Below, piece by piece: positions 47,763-57,632 of a DNA stretch of 64,000 bases. The position numbers were made by a program, and so were the translations under genes. Position 1 is the first letter of the stretch. Every line of letters starts with the position of its first letter. Source of the stretch: Helichrysum umbraculigerum (lineage: Eukaryota > Streptophyta > Magnoliopsida > Asterales > Asteraceae); assembly GCA_949592205.1 (NCBI GenBank), contig CATIUR010000004.1, positions 68,421,837 to 68,485,836 of the forward strand, given 5' to 3'. Under the pieces are notes generated by a model, which saw only the letters and a list, made by a program, of their open reading frames with translations, did no database searches and had not been told where the DNA came from.

Positions 47763-49787
47763 TTAATTCAAATCCATCTCCAAATCACGCTTGGAATCCC
47801 TTATATCACCATAGTACTTCTTCACTCTACTTTCGTTGACTTTGAAAGTTTTTCCAGAATATCCTTGCAAATCAACAACTCCAAACGGATAAACCTTGTC
47901 AACAACAAATGGGCCAGTCCAACGTGTCTTTAACTTTCCTGGAAACAGATGCAATCTAGAACTATACAACAGAACTTTATCACCTTTCTCGAATGTATGG
48001 TTCGACTTAAGACGAGCATCATGCCATTTCTTAGTTCGCTCCTTAAACAATCTCGAATTGTCATAAGAATTTATTCTTAATTCATCCAACTCGTTTAGCT
48101 GATCCATTCTTTCCTTTCCAGCTAACTTTTCATCAAGATTGCACTTCTGTAAAGCCCAGTATGCTTTATGCTCTAACTCAAAAGGTAAATAACAAGCTTT
48201 TTCATAAACAAGGCGATAAGGCGTTGTTCCAACTGACGACTTATATGCTGTTCGTGCCGCCCATAATGCATCATCCAACTTGTATGACCAATTCTTAGGG
48301 TTTCCTTCAACTGAGCGTTCTAAAATACGCTTCAACCCTCTATTAGTCACTTCCACTTGACCACTCGTCTGTGGATGATAAGCAGTTGAAAACTTATGTC
48401 TAACTCCGTACTTTCGCAGCACTTTTTCCAATTGCAGATTTGTGAAGTGTGTCCCTCGATCACTGATTAAAGCTTTTGGTGCTCCAAAGCGCGAAAATAG
48501 CTGCTTAAGAAAATTTACCACAACGCGAGCATCATTCGTGGGCAATGCCTTCGCTTCGGCCCACTTAGAAACATAATCCACAGCCACAATGATGTATTTG
48601 TTTCCATTGCTAGGTGGAAACGGGCCCATAAAGTCTATACCCCAGACATCAAAAATCTCGCTTACCATAATTGGATTTTGCAACATTTCATCCTTCTTTG
48701 AAATTCTCCCAGTACGTTGGCAGGCATCGCATTCCTTCACATACTTGAATGCATCCTTATAAACTGTTGGCCAATAAAAACCTGCCTCGAACACTTTCCT
48801 TGCAGTGTAGTTTGGACCATGATGTCCTCCAGCCGGATCATCATGACAGTGCTCTAAGATAATATCACATTCCTCTCCAGCTACACATCGTTGGACAATT
48901 CCATCAGCACACTGTATGAACAGATATGGGTCTTCCCAAAAGTAATACCGTAAAGATGAGAAAAACTTCTTTCTTTGGTTAAAATCCAATCCGGATGGAA
49001 GAGTCTTTGTAACTAGAAAGTTTGCAATATCAGCGAACCATGGAAATTCATTCAGAATTGCTTTCAACAAGCTTTCATCGGGAAAACTTATCTCGAATTT
49101 CCGTTTCATCCAACTTATCCAATTCTGGATTTTCCAGTCTTGACAGATGATCTGCAGCCAGATTTTCCGCTCCCTTCTTATCGCGAATCTCAATGTCAAA
49201 CTCCTGCAATAACAAAATCCATCGCAACAACCTTGGTTTTGCATCTTGTTTCCCAAACAAGTATCTTAATGCAGAGTGATCGGTAAAAACAACCGTTTTT
49301 GACAGGACCAGGTAAGAGCGAAACTTATCAAACGCAAAAACAACAGCAAGCAATTCCTTCTCAGTCGTAGTGTAATTCTCCTGTGCACTCGTCAAAGTCT
49401 TGCTTGTGTAATAAATAGGTTGAAACTTCTTATCAACCCTCTGACCTAAAACTGCCCCCACAGATTAATCACTGGCGTCACACATCAATTCAAATGGAAG
49501 ATCCCAATTCGGACTTATCATAATTGGTGCAGATACCAATTTCTCCTTTAAAATCTTGAACGCATCTTGGCACTCCTTTGAAAACTCGAACTTAGCTTCC
49601 TTTTCCAACAACTTGTTCATAGGACGTGCTATCTTTGAAAAGTCCTTGATGAATCTTCTATAGAACCCAGCATGTCCTACGAAACTTCGTATTCCTTTAA
49701 CATTTGTTGGATGAGGTAGCTTTGCTATCGTCTCAATCTTCGCTTGATCAACTTCAATACCAGCTCTCGAAATTTTATGCCCCAACA
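47763..49787 (-). pseudogene. K4 minus-strand RT end, RNase H and integrase
   Basis: The 3' two-thirds of an Athila pol, starting abruptly at 49787 inside RT (VLGHKISRAGIEVD, after the catalytic motif, which is missing). RNase H (ELMCDASD, VGAVLGQRV) carries a stop at 49465-49467. A one-base insertion in a T run near 49080 shifts the frame. The integrase is then complete: zinc domain GGHHGPNYTARKV...CDACQ, core residues in GIDFMGP, SDRGTHF and GQVEVTNR, and the C-terminal GDKVLLYSSRLHLFPG, ending with stop 47763-47765. It faces the plus-strand gag-protease across the 49787/49788 junction. Confidence 0.85.
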
Positions 49788-49962
49788 CATTTGACCAGAG
49801 ACGATTAGAGGGGGTTTGATTCAATTTGATAAATTGGAATTTGTTTTCTGTATATTATTAGTTTGAATTTAGTTTTGTTTTCCTGTTTATTTGTATTATC
49901 TAGTGCTAGAGATTAGTTGATAAGTTGTTTTATATTTAAGAGTCTTATTCTACCCTTCGTAT
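49788..49962 (+). other. K4 junction and gag leader
   Basis: Starts with about 25 bp of LTR core (GACCAGAGACGATTAGAGG, as at 33827 and 54887) fused to the broken minus-strand RT, then an AT-rich leader to gag. There is no primer site here, which marks a rearrangement joint. Confidence 0.6.
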
Positions 49963-50871
49963 TTGGAGGACGATTTCGGAGAATATTTACAATCTCTCTT
50001 TGAACCACTCATCGATCAATCAGAACCAGATTTAGAAATGGCAGACGACATCGCCAACATGACTCTTGAGGAATATTCGAGCAGAAGGCGTAGCGACCTT
50101 GGCCCAGGAGTAGTGAGGCCTGCGATTGCAGAAAATGTTGAGTTCGAGATAAAGGGACAATTCCTAAAGGAGCTTAGGGAAAACCCGTTTCGAGGAGAGG
50201 AGAATGAAGATGCTAACGAGCACGTGGAAATAATAATGGAGATCGCCGATATGTTCAGCATCCCTAACGTTACATGCGATCAAGTCATGCTCCGAGTGTT
50301 CCCAAGAACACTCAAGGGAGCTGCGAAAAGATGGATTACTAATGAACCAGCTGGATCCATCACCACGTGGGAAGATCTCCGCACAAAGTTTCTAAAGATG
50401 TACTGTCCGCCATCCAAAACGTCGAAGATGATCAACGAGATTCGGAACTTCAAGCAAGACTTTGACGAGTCACTGCATCAAGCGTGGGAGAGATACCAGG
50501 ACTTGATGCATAAATGTCCACAGCACGACCTAAACGACCAGCAAATTATAATGGTATTCTACAGGGGAGTGGATCGCGCTACAAGACAGCAATTAGATGC
50601 TCAAGGACCTATCCCGAAGAAGATTCCTAGGGATGCCTTTGCAGCTATTCGCGACCAAGCAAAGCATTCTCGGTTATGGGATGATGATATCTCTAGGAGA
50701 ATGAGGCCGATTAGCAATGAAGATGGATTCGCCGTCATAACTGCCAAGCTGGACAGCATGGGAAGAGATATAAAGATGGTGACTGAGACTGTACACGCAA
50801 TCCAAGTCGGGTGTGAAAATTGTAGAGGCATGCATTTAGTCAAGGATTGCCCCGAAATGAATTATGGATAA
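49963..50871 (+). CDS. K4 Gag
   Basis: 302 codons; Met 49963 (MEDDFGEYL) or the internal Met 50038 (MADDIANMTLEEY) could be the start. It has an Athila-type Gag core: AAKRWITNEPAGSITTWEDL, YCPPSKTSKMINEI, QAWERYQDLMHKCPQHDL. A CCHC-like knuckle CENCRGMHLVKDC lies near residue 285 with spacing 2-3-4. The TAA at 50869-50871 is in the same frame as the next ORF, so it is probably a nonsense lesion within Gag-protease. Confidence 0.85.
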   Translation: MEDDFGEYLQSLFEPLIDQSEPDLEMADDIANMTLEEYSSRRRSDLGPGVVRPAIAENVEFEIKGQFLKELRENPFRGEENEDANEHVEIIMEIADMFSIPNVTCDQVMLRVFPRTLKGAAKRWITNEPAGSITTWEDLRTKFLKMYCPPSKTSKMINEIRNFKQDFDESLHQAWERYQDLMHKCPQHDLNDQQIIMVFYRGVDRATRQQLDAQGPIPKKIPRDAFAAIRDQAKHSRLWDDDISRRMRPISNEDGFAVITAKLDSMGRDIKMVTETVHAIQVGCENCRGMHLVKDCPEMNYG

Positions 50872-52596
50872 ATGAGAGAGGAAGTTAAATTCATGGAAGC
50901 TCGAGGAACCTACCACCAAGGCGTTGGGAATTTTTTTCAAAGACCATACCAGGAAGGAGGTAGCCAGTTCCGCCAGACTCAGCCAGGTCTTTTCACTAAG
51001 GAACAACCCTCGGCAACCTTTCCCGAGAAGAAATCCAATTTGGAAGAATTGATGGGGAAGTTTTTGATCGCTAACGAGAAATTTATTGCTAGGTCTGGAC
51101 AGCGGATGGACACCATTGAAGCATTAGTTCTGAATCAAGGAGCGGCGATCAAGCAAATTGAGAGAACCATTTCCAACATAGCTAAAGTTCTCCAAGAGAG
51201 ACCCCCAGGAACTTTACCAGGATGCACCGAAACCAACCCACGAGATCATGAAAAGGTAGTGACTACCAGAAGTGGAAAGGTTCATGAAAACCTTAAGTTT
51301 CAAAAGAATCATGAGTCGAAGCTTTTACCTGAAAAGGAGAAGGAAGCTGAGGTTGACAAAAATTCAAGGGTGGACACAAAAGCTGATCAAATTGCTAGGG
51401 ATGAACAATATGCGAAGGATCATGCACCACCCCCACCTTACCCAGCAGCTTTGAGGAGAAGAAAAGATGAAGCTCATCATCACCAATTTTTAGAGAATCT
51501 GAAGCAGCTTCACATTAACATTCCGTTTGTGGAAGCCATTGCCCAAATGCCTAAGTATGTGAAATACTTGAAGGAACTCTTGACTAATAAGAGTAAATTG
51601 GCAGAAGAAGCCACGGTGATGATGAATGAGCGATGCTCAGCCGCGATGCGAAACAAGTTACCACCAAAAATGAAAGATCCAGGGAGAATCACTATTTCCT
51701 GTCTTATTGGTAAGTTAGACGTCGCGAATGCATTAGCGGATCTTGGAGCTAGCATATCCATTATGCCTTATACTATGTACGCTAGACTTGGGTTAGGAGA
51801 GCCTAAGTCTATCCGGATGTGCATAGAGTTAGCTGATCGCTCAGTTCAATACCCTAGGGGAATGGTTGAGAACGTCTTAGTAAAGGTGGATAAGTTTGTG
51901 TTTCCCTGTGATTTCGTGATTCTAGACATGGTAGAAGATCCCAAGGTACCTATAATTTTAGGTAGACCCTTCCTAGCCACTTCCAGAGCATTTATCGATG
52001 TTTTTGATATGAAAATAACCATGAGATTAGGGGATGAGAAGGTTGAATTCAATGTGAATGAATCTATGCAATATCCGGAATCAGTGGATGAGACTTGTTA
52101 CTTAGCTAGCATGAGAGAATTATCTGAGGATGACGAAAGTTTGCAAAGTTTGACGGATGACGTAGATTTAGACCCAATGATTCTTAAAGAATGGACGAGA
52201 AGCCTCGAGGAAATCCGTGACATCGAAGAATTCGATAAATTGATCGAGGAGATAGAGACAACTTGCGATGAGGAGTTGGAGAATGAGGGCGTCAAGCTAA
52301 AGGAGAGTAAAAAGTCAATCTTGACAAATGGAATCTCGATCAAAACGGAGACGCGAATTCTAAGTCATTGTCACAATGGTCCTACTAGAGGGCATAAGGG
52401 ACCTAATTACACGTCACGAAAGATGTTGAAGGCGAAGGCATTACCTATAAAAGGTGCACGGGTTGTGGTGAAGTTCCGTAAGCGATTGTTTTCACGATTT
52501 GGAACGGCGAAGGTTTTGATCAGTGAAAGTGAAATGCATTTTACGAATGCACAATTGGAGAAAGTGTTAGGGATGAATGCTTATGTTAACGCTTGA
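50872..52596 (+). pseudogene. K4 Gag end, protease and deleted integrase
   Basis: Continues the Gag frame. The first 130 residues are a Gag linker, then ALRRRKDEAHHHQFLENLKQL and the protease DLGASISIMP near residue 289 with IILGRPFLATS. After an acidic stretch the frame jumps directly to integrase fragments: HCHNGPTRGHKGPNYTSRK, then ALPIKGARVVVKFRKRLFSRFG and ISESEMHFTNAQLEKVLG. All RT and RNase H are missing. The integrase lacks the second zinc Cys pair and first core Asp region, and its second core motif is altered. It cannot supply polymerase or integrase activity. Confidence 0.8.
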
Positions 52597-52602
52597 CTAT
52601 AT

Positions 52603-52884
52603 ATGGAGCGCACCAAGAAATGGCATGATTCACGTTTTATATCAAATTCTTTATTTGAAAAAGGTGATAAGGTTCTCTTATACAGTTCTCGTCTGCATCT
52701 ATTTCCTGGAAAGTTGATGACTCGTTGGACAGGACCTTTTATAGTTGAAAAGGTTTATCCTCTTGGTGCTGTTGATCTGCAAGGTCATTCTGGAAAAACT
52801 TTCAAGGTTAATGGTAGTCGTTTGAAGAGATACGATGTTGATGCAAGAGACTCCAAGCGTGATTTGGAGATGAAATTGAGTTAA
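52603..52884 (+). pseudogene. K4 integrase C-terminal remnant
   Basis: The C-terminal integrase domain (ERTKKWHDSRF, GDKVLLYSSRLHLFPGKL, TRWTGPF, DSKRDLEMKLS), closely similar to the end of 47763-49787. It is left after deletion of the core's last part; the Met at 52603 is not a natural start. The stop at 52882-52884 is followed after 15 nt by the conserved hairpin. Confidence 0.8.
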
Positions 52885-54238
52885 GTTGTGGAGCAAGATG
52901 TCGAGCTTACCGACGTGATAAACAAAAGCGCTTTCGGGAGACAGCCCGTTATTTTGTCATTTTGTTATTTTGTTTTGTTGTTTTTGTTTGCAGGTTTGAA
53001 CTTTGTGGGTGTGTTCCCTGGAAACCTTCACGAGACTACAACTCGTCCACTCAGGATACTGAGGGGTTTAAAGGCTTGTTGCATACGCTAAATGCAACCG
53101 TGATGCCTACGGAAGTGTGCCGTTGTACTTTATTTCAGAACCAGTTCATTCATGAATTTTTCTTCTTAATCAGGGGAGTTTTTCTGTTTCACTTCTTTTC
53201 TATTCCCTATATTATTGTTTTCTTTTGCAATGGGGACATTGCATACTTTAAAGTGGGGGATGGGGGAAAAGAAGTAAGTCTATTTGTCCTTAAGATATGA
53301 ATGGTAAATATTTGCAAATTAAAAAGCTAAAGGGCATTCTACGTGTTAGTCATTTTTCAGCCCAAATTTTTCTTTTAAAATTGTTTTCTGCGTTAAAGTT
53401 TAGCAAATCTTGTAACATATTTTGGGAATGCAAAGAATGAAATGAATTTAATTTTTAAATATTAGATAGTTCATCTTGTGATGTATCGATAGGCAATCTA
53501 TATGAAGGTTGTTGAGCTATTAAGAAATTTAATGCATTAAGTAGGGATTTATCCTATGAGGATCTTTTAGCAAGGTATGACCTTAGTCTTAATTCTTGTA
53601 TGATAGCGTGTTATAATCCATAATTTTGGGATCCTAATTATCATCATTTGGGAATATACTGGGTGTTGTCTCCTCTGTTGTACGAAAGTACAGACCTGGT
53701 TTCCATCAGTATATTTGATATCAAAATAGATAAAAATAAATGAGTACAAAGGACTCATAAATTGAAAAACCAAAGCCAAGTTATGTCGCTTTGTTGTACT
53801 GAGGTACAGACCTGTCACCAATGTCTTGGTTTGAAAAATGATTGATTTATTTGGATGTTCATTATTTGGAGAATTGTGACACGTTATTTGTATGAGAGTA
53901 TTTTGCTATTGTGAATCAAGGGTAAGGCCTGCTAGAACAATAATAAGTTGAGCTCAATTTCTGAAATTTAGATTGTTTAAGTGGACAACAATATTGGTAA
54001 TCTGAGTGAATTATCGTTAATGCCTAATAATAATGTATTAGAAGTTGTTTCCCTTAGAGAGTTTCTTGATTGTGAAACTTTAAAGGAAGAATCTATTTTA
54101 AGGTAAGAATTTGGTTTGTAGAATGCTATGTAGTATGTAAGTCCTTTTGCACTTTTGTTTGCCGTTCATATTTAAAGTGTTTAAGTTTTTGAATCGATAG
54201 TCTACTTGAGGACAAGTAGGATTCAAGTGGGGGATGTT
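52885..54238 (+). other. K4 second 3' non-coding region
   Basis: Hairpin GTCGAGCTTACCGAC (52900-52914), AGCGCTTTCGGGAGACAGCCCG-type motif (52927-52948), GCAATGGGGACATTGC inverted repeat (about 53227) then AAGTGGGGGATGGG. Tetraloop hairpins follow at 53678-53693 and 53794-53809, then CTTGAGGACAAG and polypurine tract (54205-54238). No credible ORF; 52962-53300 is not protein-like. Confidence 0.7.
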
Positions 54239-56502
54239 TGATAAACGCCAAAATGTACTAAATTATAGTACTAATTACCCCTTCGTTTAATAGGTTTCTA
54301 ATGCATTTTGTGTGAATAAGATACTTATTTCGTTCATATTTGCATTTAGGAGTTTATTTGGAGCTTGGATTGAAAAAAAAACGGAAAACGAGCTTATTTG
54401 GAAGAAAAGTTGCTAAAAGAATAAAACATTGGACAATAGAAGATTGGATCGAAGAAAAGAAGCTAAGAGAGTGAAGATATGCAAGATTAGATTGGATTGA
54501 AGTGTAAATGAAGTTCGAATCGGAAAAAGAATGAAAGATGAGCTGAAAATGGAGGAAGAATGTAAAAGCTGAGTTTTCAGACAGCTGTTAGTATTTTGGC
54601 CATAACTTTCTCATTCGAACTCCGATTGAGGTGATTCAACTTGGAGAATTTAGCTAACACATAGGGCTACAACTTTCGTTTTTTCTATTTTTTCTGAAAA
54701 TGCATCCATACGGCGTATGGATGTCCATACGCCGTATGGATTGAAAAAACTGGGCTGAAACCTCTTATCGCGGGCTGGACTGATGGGCTTTTACTTCCAT
54801 ACGCCGTATGGATGACTTTTTCAGCTATTTTAGTCCGATTTTAGGGTTTTCACTTGAGAACTTCACACAAACAAAAACCATTCGACCAGAGACGATTAGA
54901 GGGGGTTTTTCCCCCATTTCAGAGCACTTTTGAAGGTAGAAACGAAGAGGAATCGAAGCCCTTTCAATTGTTCAACCATTCTTTCGGTTTTTCGGTTCGA
55001 ATACTTTAATCCTTTTCATTTGATTATGATTTCGGTTATGTTTATGGATCTAATTTTCTTTAAGAATATGATTGGCTAGATTTCTATTGCATTTGTTTAG
55101 ATGATGATACTTAGATGATGGTTTGATTATTGAATTGCGAAGTATGTTGAATTTTATGAATGTCTATGTGTTTACTTGTTGATCCATGGTTATTAATTGA
55201 TTATCCATAGTTACCTAGCGTGGTTTTCTATTAATTCGAGATTGATTTCCTTGTTAGTAAAGAATTATTGATGATTGTTGATTTATATTGATAATTATTG
55301 CTAGATAAATTGAGTTTGATAGGCTGGGGTAAATAATTATGAGTAATTGTTAATGAACATGATAACTGCAAATAAGTTATAGATTTGTTGATTCAAGTCG
55401 CGAAAGTAAATCACATAGACGGCGTAGGTTTAATTTAGAACATAATTCGGTGGGCAACGTTAAATTGAACTGTTAGCGTGTTGAAAACAACCTATGTGTC
55501 TTTCTTAATTGTGTTAGATTAATCTACCTCAGAAAGGGGATTATCTTAATAGTTATATCACAATAAAATCCATGTTCTAGCAATTCAATAGAGTGATAAC
55601 CAGATTCTAAGAAAAGTAGTCTAAGCAAATGCAATAGAAATCTAGCCAATCATATTCTTACAGAAAATCAGATCCATAAACATAACCGAAATCATAATCA
55701 AATGAAAAGGATTAAAGTATTCGAACCGAAAAACCGAAAGAATGGTTGAACAATTGAAAGGGCTTCAATTCCTCTTCGTTTCTACCTTCAAAAGTGCTCT
55801 GAAATGGGGGAAAAACCCCCTCTAATCGTCTCCGGTCGAATGGTTTTTGTTTGTGTGAAGTTCTCAAGTGAAAACCCTAAAATCGGACTAAAATAGCTGA
55901 AAAAGTCATCCATACGGCGTATGGAATTCCATACGGCATATGGATGTAAAAGCCCATCAGTCCAGCCCGCGATAAGAGGTTTCAGCCTAGTTTTTTCAAT
56001 CCATACGGCGTATGGACATCCATACGCCGTATGGATGCATTTTCAGAAAAAATGGAAAAAACGAAAGTTGTAGCCCTATGTGTTAGCTAAATTCTCCAAG
56101 TTGAATCACCTCAATCGGAGTTCGTATGAGAAAGTTATGGCCAAAATACTAACAGCTGTCTGAAAACTCAGCTTTTACATTCTTCCTCCATTTTCAGCTC
56201 ATCTTTCATTCTTTTTCCGATTCGAACTTCATTTACACTTCAATCCAATCCAATCTTGCATATCTTCACTCTCTTAGCTTCTTTTCTTCGATCCAATCTT
56301 CTATTGTCCAATGTTTTATTCGTTTAGCAACTTTTCTTCCAAATAAGCTCGTTTTCCGTTTTTTTTTTCAATCCAAGCTTCAAATAAACTCCTAAATGCA
56401 AATATGAACGAAATAAGTATCTTATTCACACAAAATGCATTAGAAACCTATTAAACGAAGGGGTAATTAGTACTATAATTTAGTACATTTTGGCGTTTAT
56501 CA
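54239..56502 (+). repeat. K4 right LTR with inverted U3 arm
   Basis: 54239-about 55630 is the plus-oriented U3 and core. At CAAATGCA (55626-55633) it switches to the reverse complement of its own first 860 bases, ending GGCGTTTATCA. The U5 part expected here is absent. Palindromes CCATACGSCGTATGG are at 54706, 54725 and 54797 in the plus arm, and at 55910, 55929, 56001 and 56020 in the inverted arm, so the arms differ by one palindrome unit. Confidence 0.85.
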
Positions 56503-56507
56503 GTATC

Positions 56508-57629
56508 CACTTTGAAATTTCGAAGTTGTTCTGAGGGTGCTCTAGAAAGACCTAGCAATCCGTTTGTGATATAGTCAACCGCCTTAGTGACTGGCCCGTT
56601 AGGGTCAATCATAGTGGTTGTGCTTGTCGTGATGTATTCTCTAATCGGATGCTTAAGTCTGAAGGAGTCCATAAATTCTAGTAACTTCAACTTCACATCT
56701 TCGAATTCTTCACTATGAGGATCTCCTTCGAATATAGCTGTAGACTTGCACAAGCTTTTGATTAGCTGGTGCTGATGAAGGGTGAAAGGAAAGCCAGAGT
56801 TTTTGAAAATATGAATCAGTTTGTTGAATATCTCGCGATATCTAGCTTGGAGGATATACTCTGCTTTCTTGGCGTCTTCTGCATTCAATATCTCATGTAA
56901 TCGAGTTATCACAAAAGTGAAAACATCGAGTAGAGACATATTTTTAACAGTGAGGGGGTGATTACGCCTACTTTCGTCCTTAGTGATGTACCTAAGCTCT
57001 TCGATTATCAATTTAATATGATGTTCTAAAGTAGACTTGATGATAAATCGATTGCTTTCTTTGGTACTCATATGATCTTTCTCAGCTAATACTTCAAGGA
57101 ATGCCTGTAGATTCCTCTTCACCATGAAGTCAGTAGCATCTTCAATATTTCTTCTGATAGCACCCAACTTCTCCCTCTGTTTTGATGAATAAGGAAACGC
57201 AGAGCCCATGAGAACATCATACACCTTGCGGTATATTTGTCTCTGTTCAATGTAGAAGAGTAGTTCATTCGCGTTGTTCCTTTCTTTCTTGAGCTGAGAT
57301 TTGAGTGCATCTGCGAATACTCTGATGCAATGCTTAAGGTAGAGCGGATCTTGGGTTCCCTTGCTAGTGAGATAGATAGTGGATGCTGCCTCAATAACCG
57401 CTATTAGCCATCTTTGATGCATAGAGTAATCATTGGTAGAATTTCTAATAGCTGCTATTATAGTATGAGGGTCACCATCATATTTGTCTATCACAGAAAT
57501 CATTTGCTCATGAGTAGAGACGATTGGGATGCAGATGATTTCTTGAGATAAGGCTTGTGGATCAGGCAGTTTTGGAGAATCAAGAGGATAAATATCTTCT
57601 TTGGCAAGAGGTTTCTTTTCTTCTTTCAT
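56508..57629 (-). pseudogene. D1 internal 2 ORFX, main part
   Basis: About 374 codons from MKEEKKPLAKEDIY, open until the K4 insertion at 56507. The open frame runs on into K4 LTR (to 56451), but those residues are not native. Motifs SAFPYSSKQ (about residue 145) and SGFPFTLHQ (about 278) mark the two halves. The protease stop TAA (57633-57635) is in the same frame, one codon before the Met; D1 internal 1 has GAA at that codon. About ten residues differ from internal 1, including the Gln codon that is TAG there. The C-terminus is at 33331-33471. Confidence 0.8.
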
Positions 57630-57632
57630 CTC

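Larger units (their letters stand above)
33472..56502. mobile_element. K4: chimeric, partly inverted Athila-type element
   Basis: A 23,031-bp insertion flanked by GTATC (33467-33471 and 56503-56507); D1 internal 1 at about 13270 shows the empty site. Left to right: LTR with inverted-repeat ends, plus-strand tRNA-Asp primer site, ORFX, ATHILA ORF1-like gene, 3' region, a tail-to-tail LTR palindrome, a minus-strand 3' half element (RT part to integrase), a plus-strand gag-protease with remnant integrase, a 3' region, and a second LTR with inverted ends. Outer termini are TGATGCGTG and GTTTATCA: left is an inverted U5 end, right an inverted U3 end. C6 and S7 are later insertions. Confidence 0.8.

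Noticed and set aside
56451..56507. C-terminal tail of the ORFX frame
   Set aside because: Encoded by inverted K4 LTR sequence; an accident of insertion, not part of ORFX.
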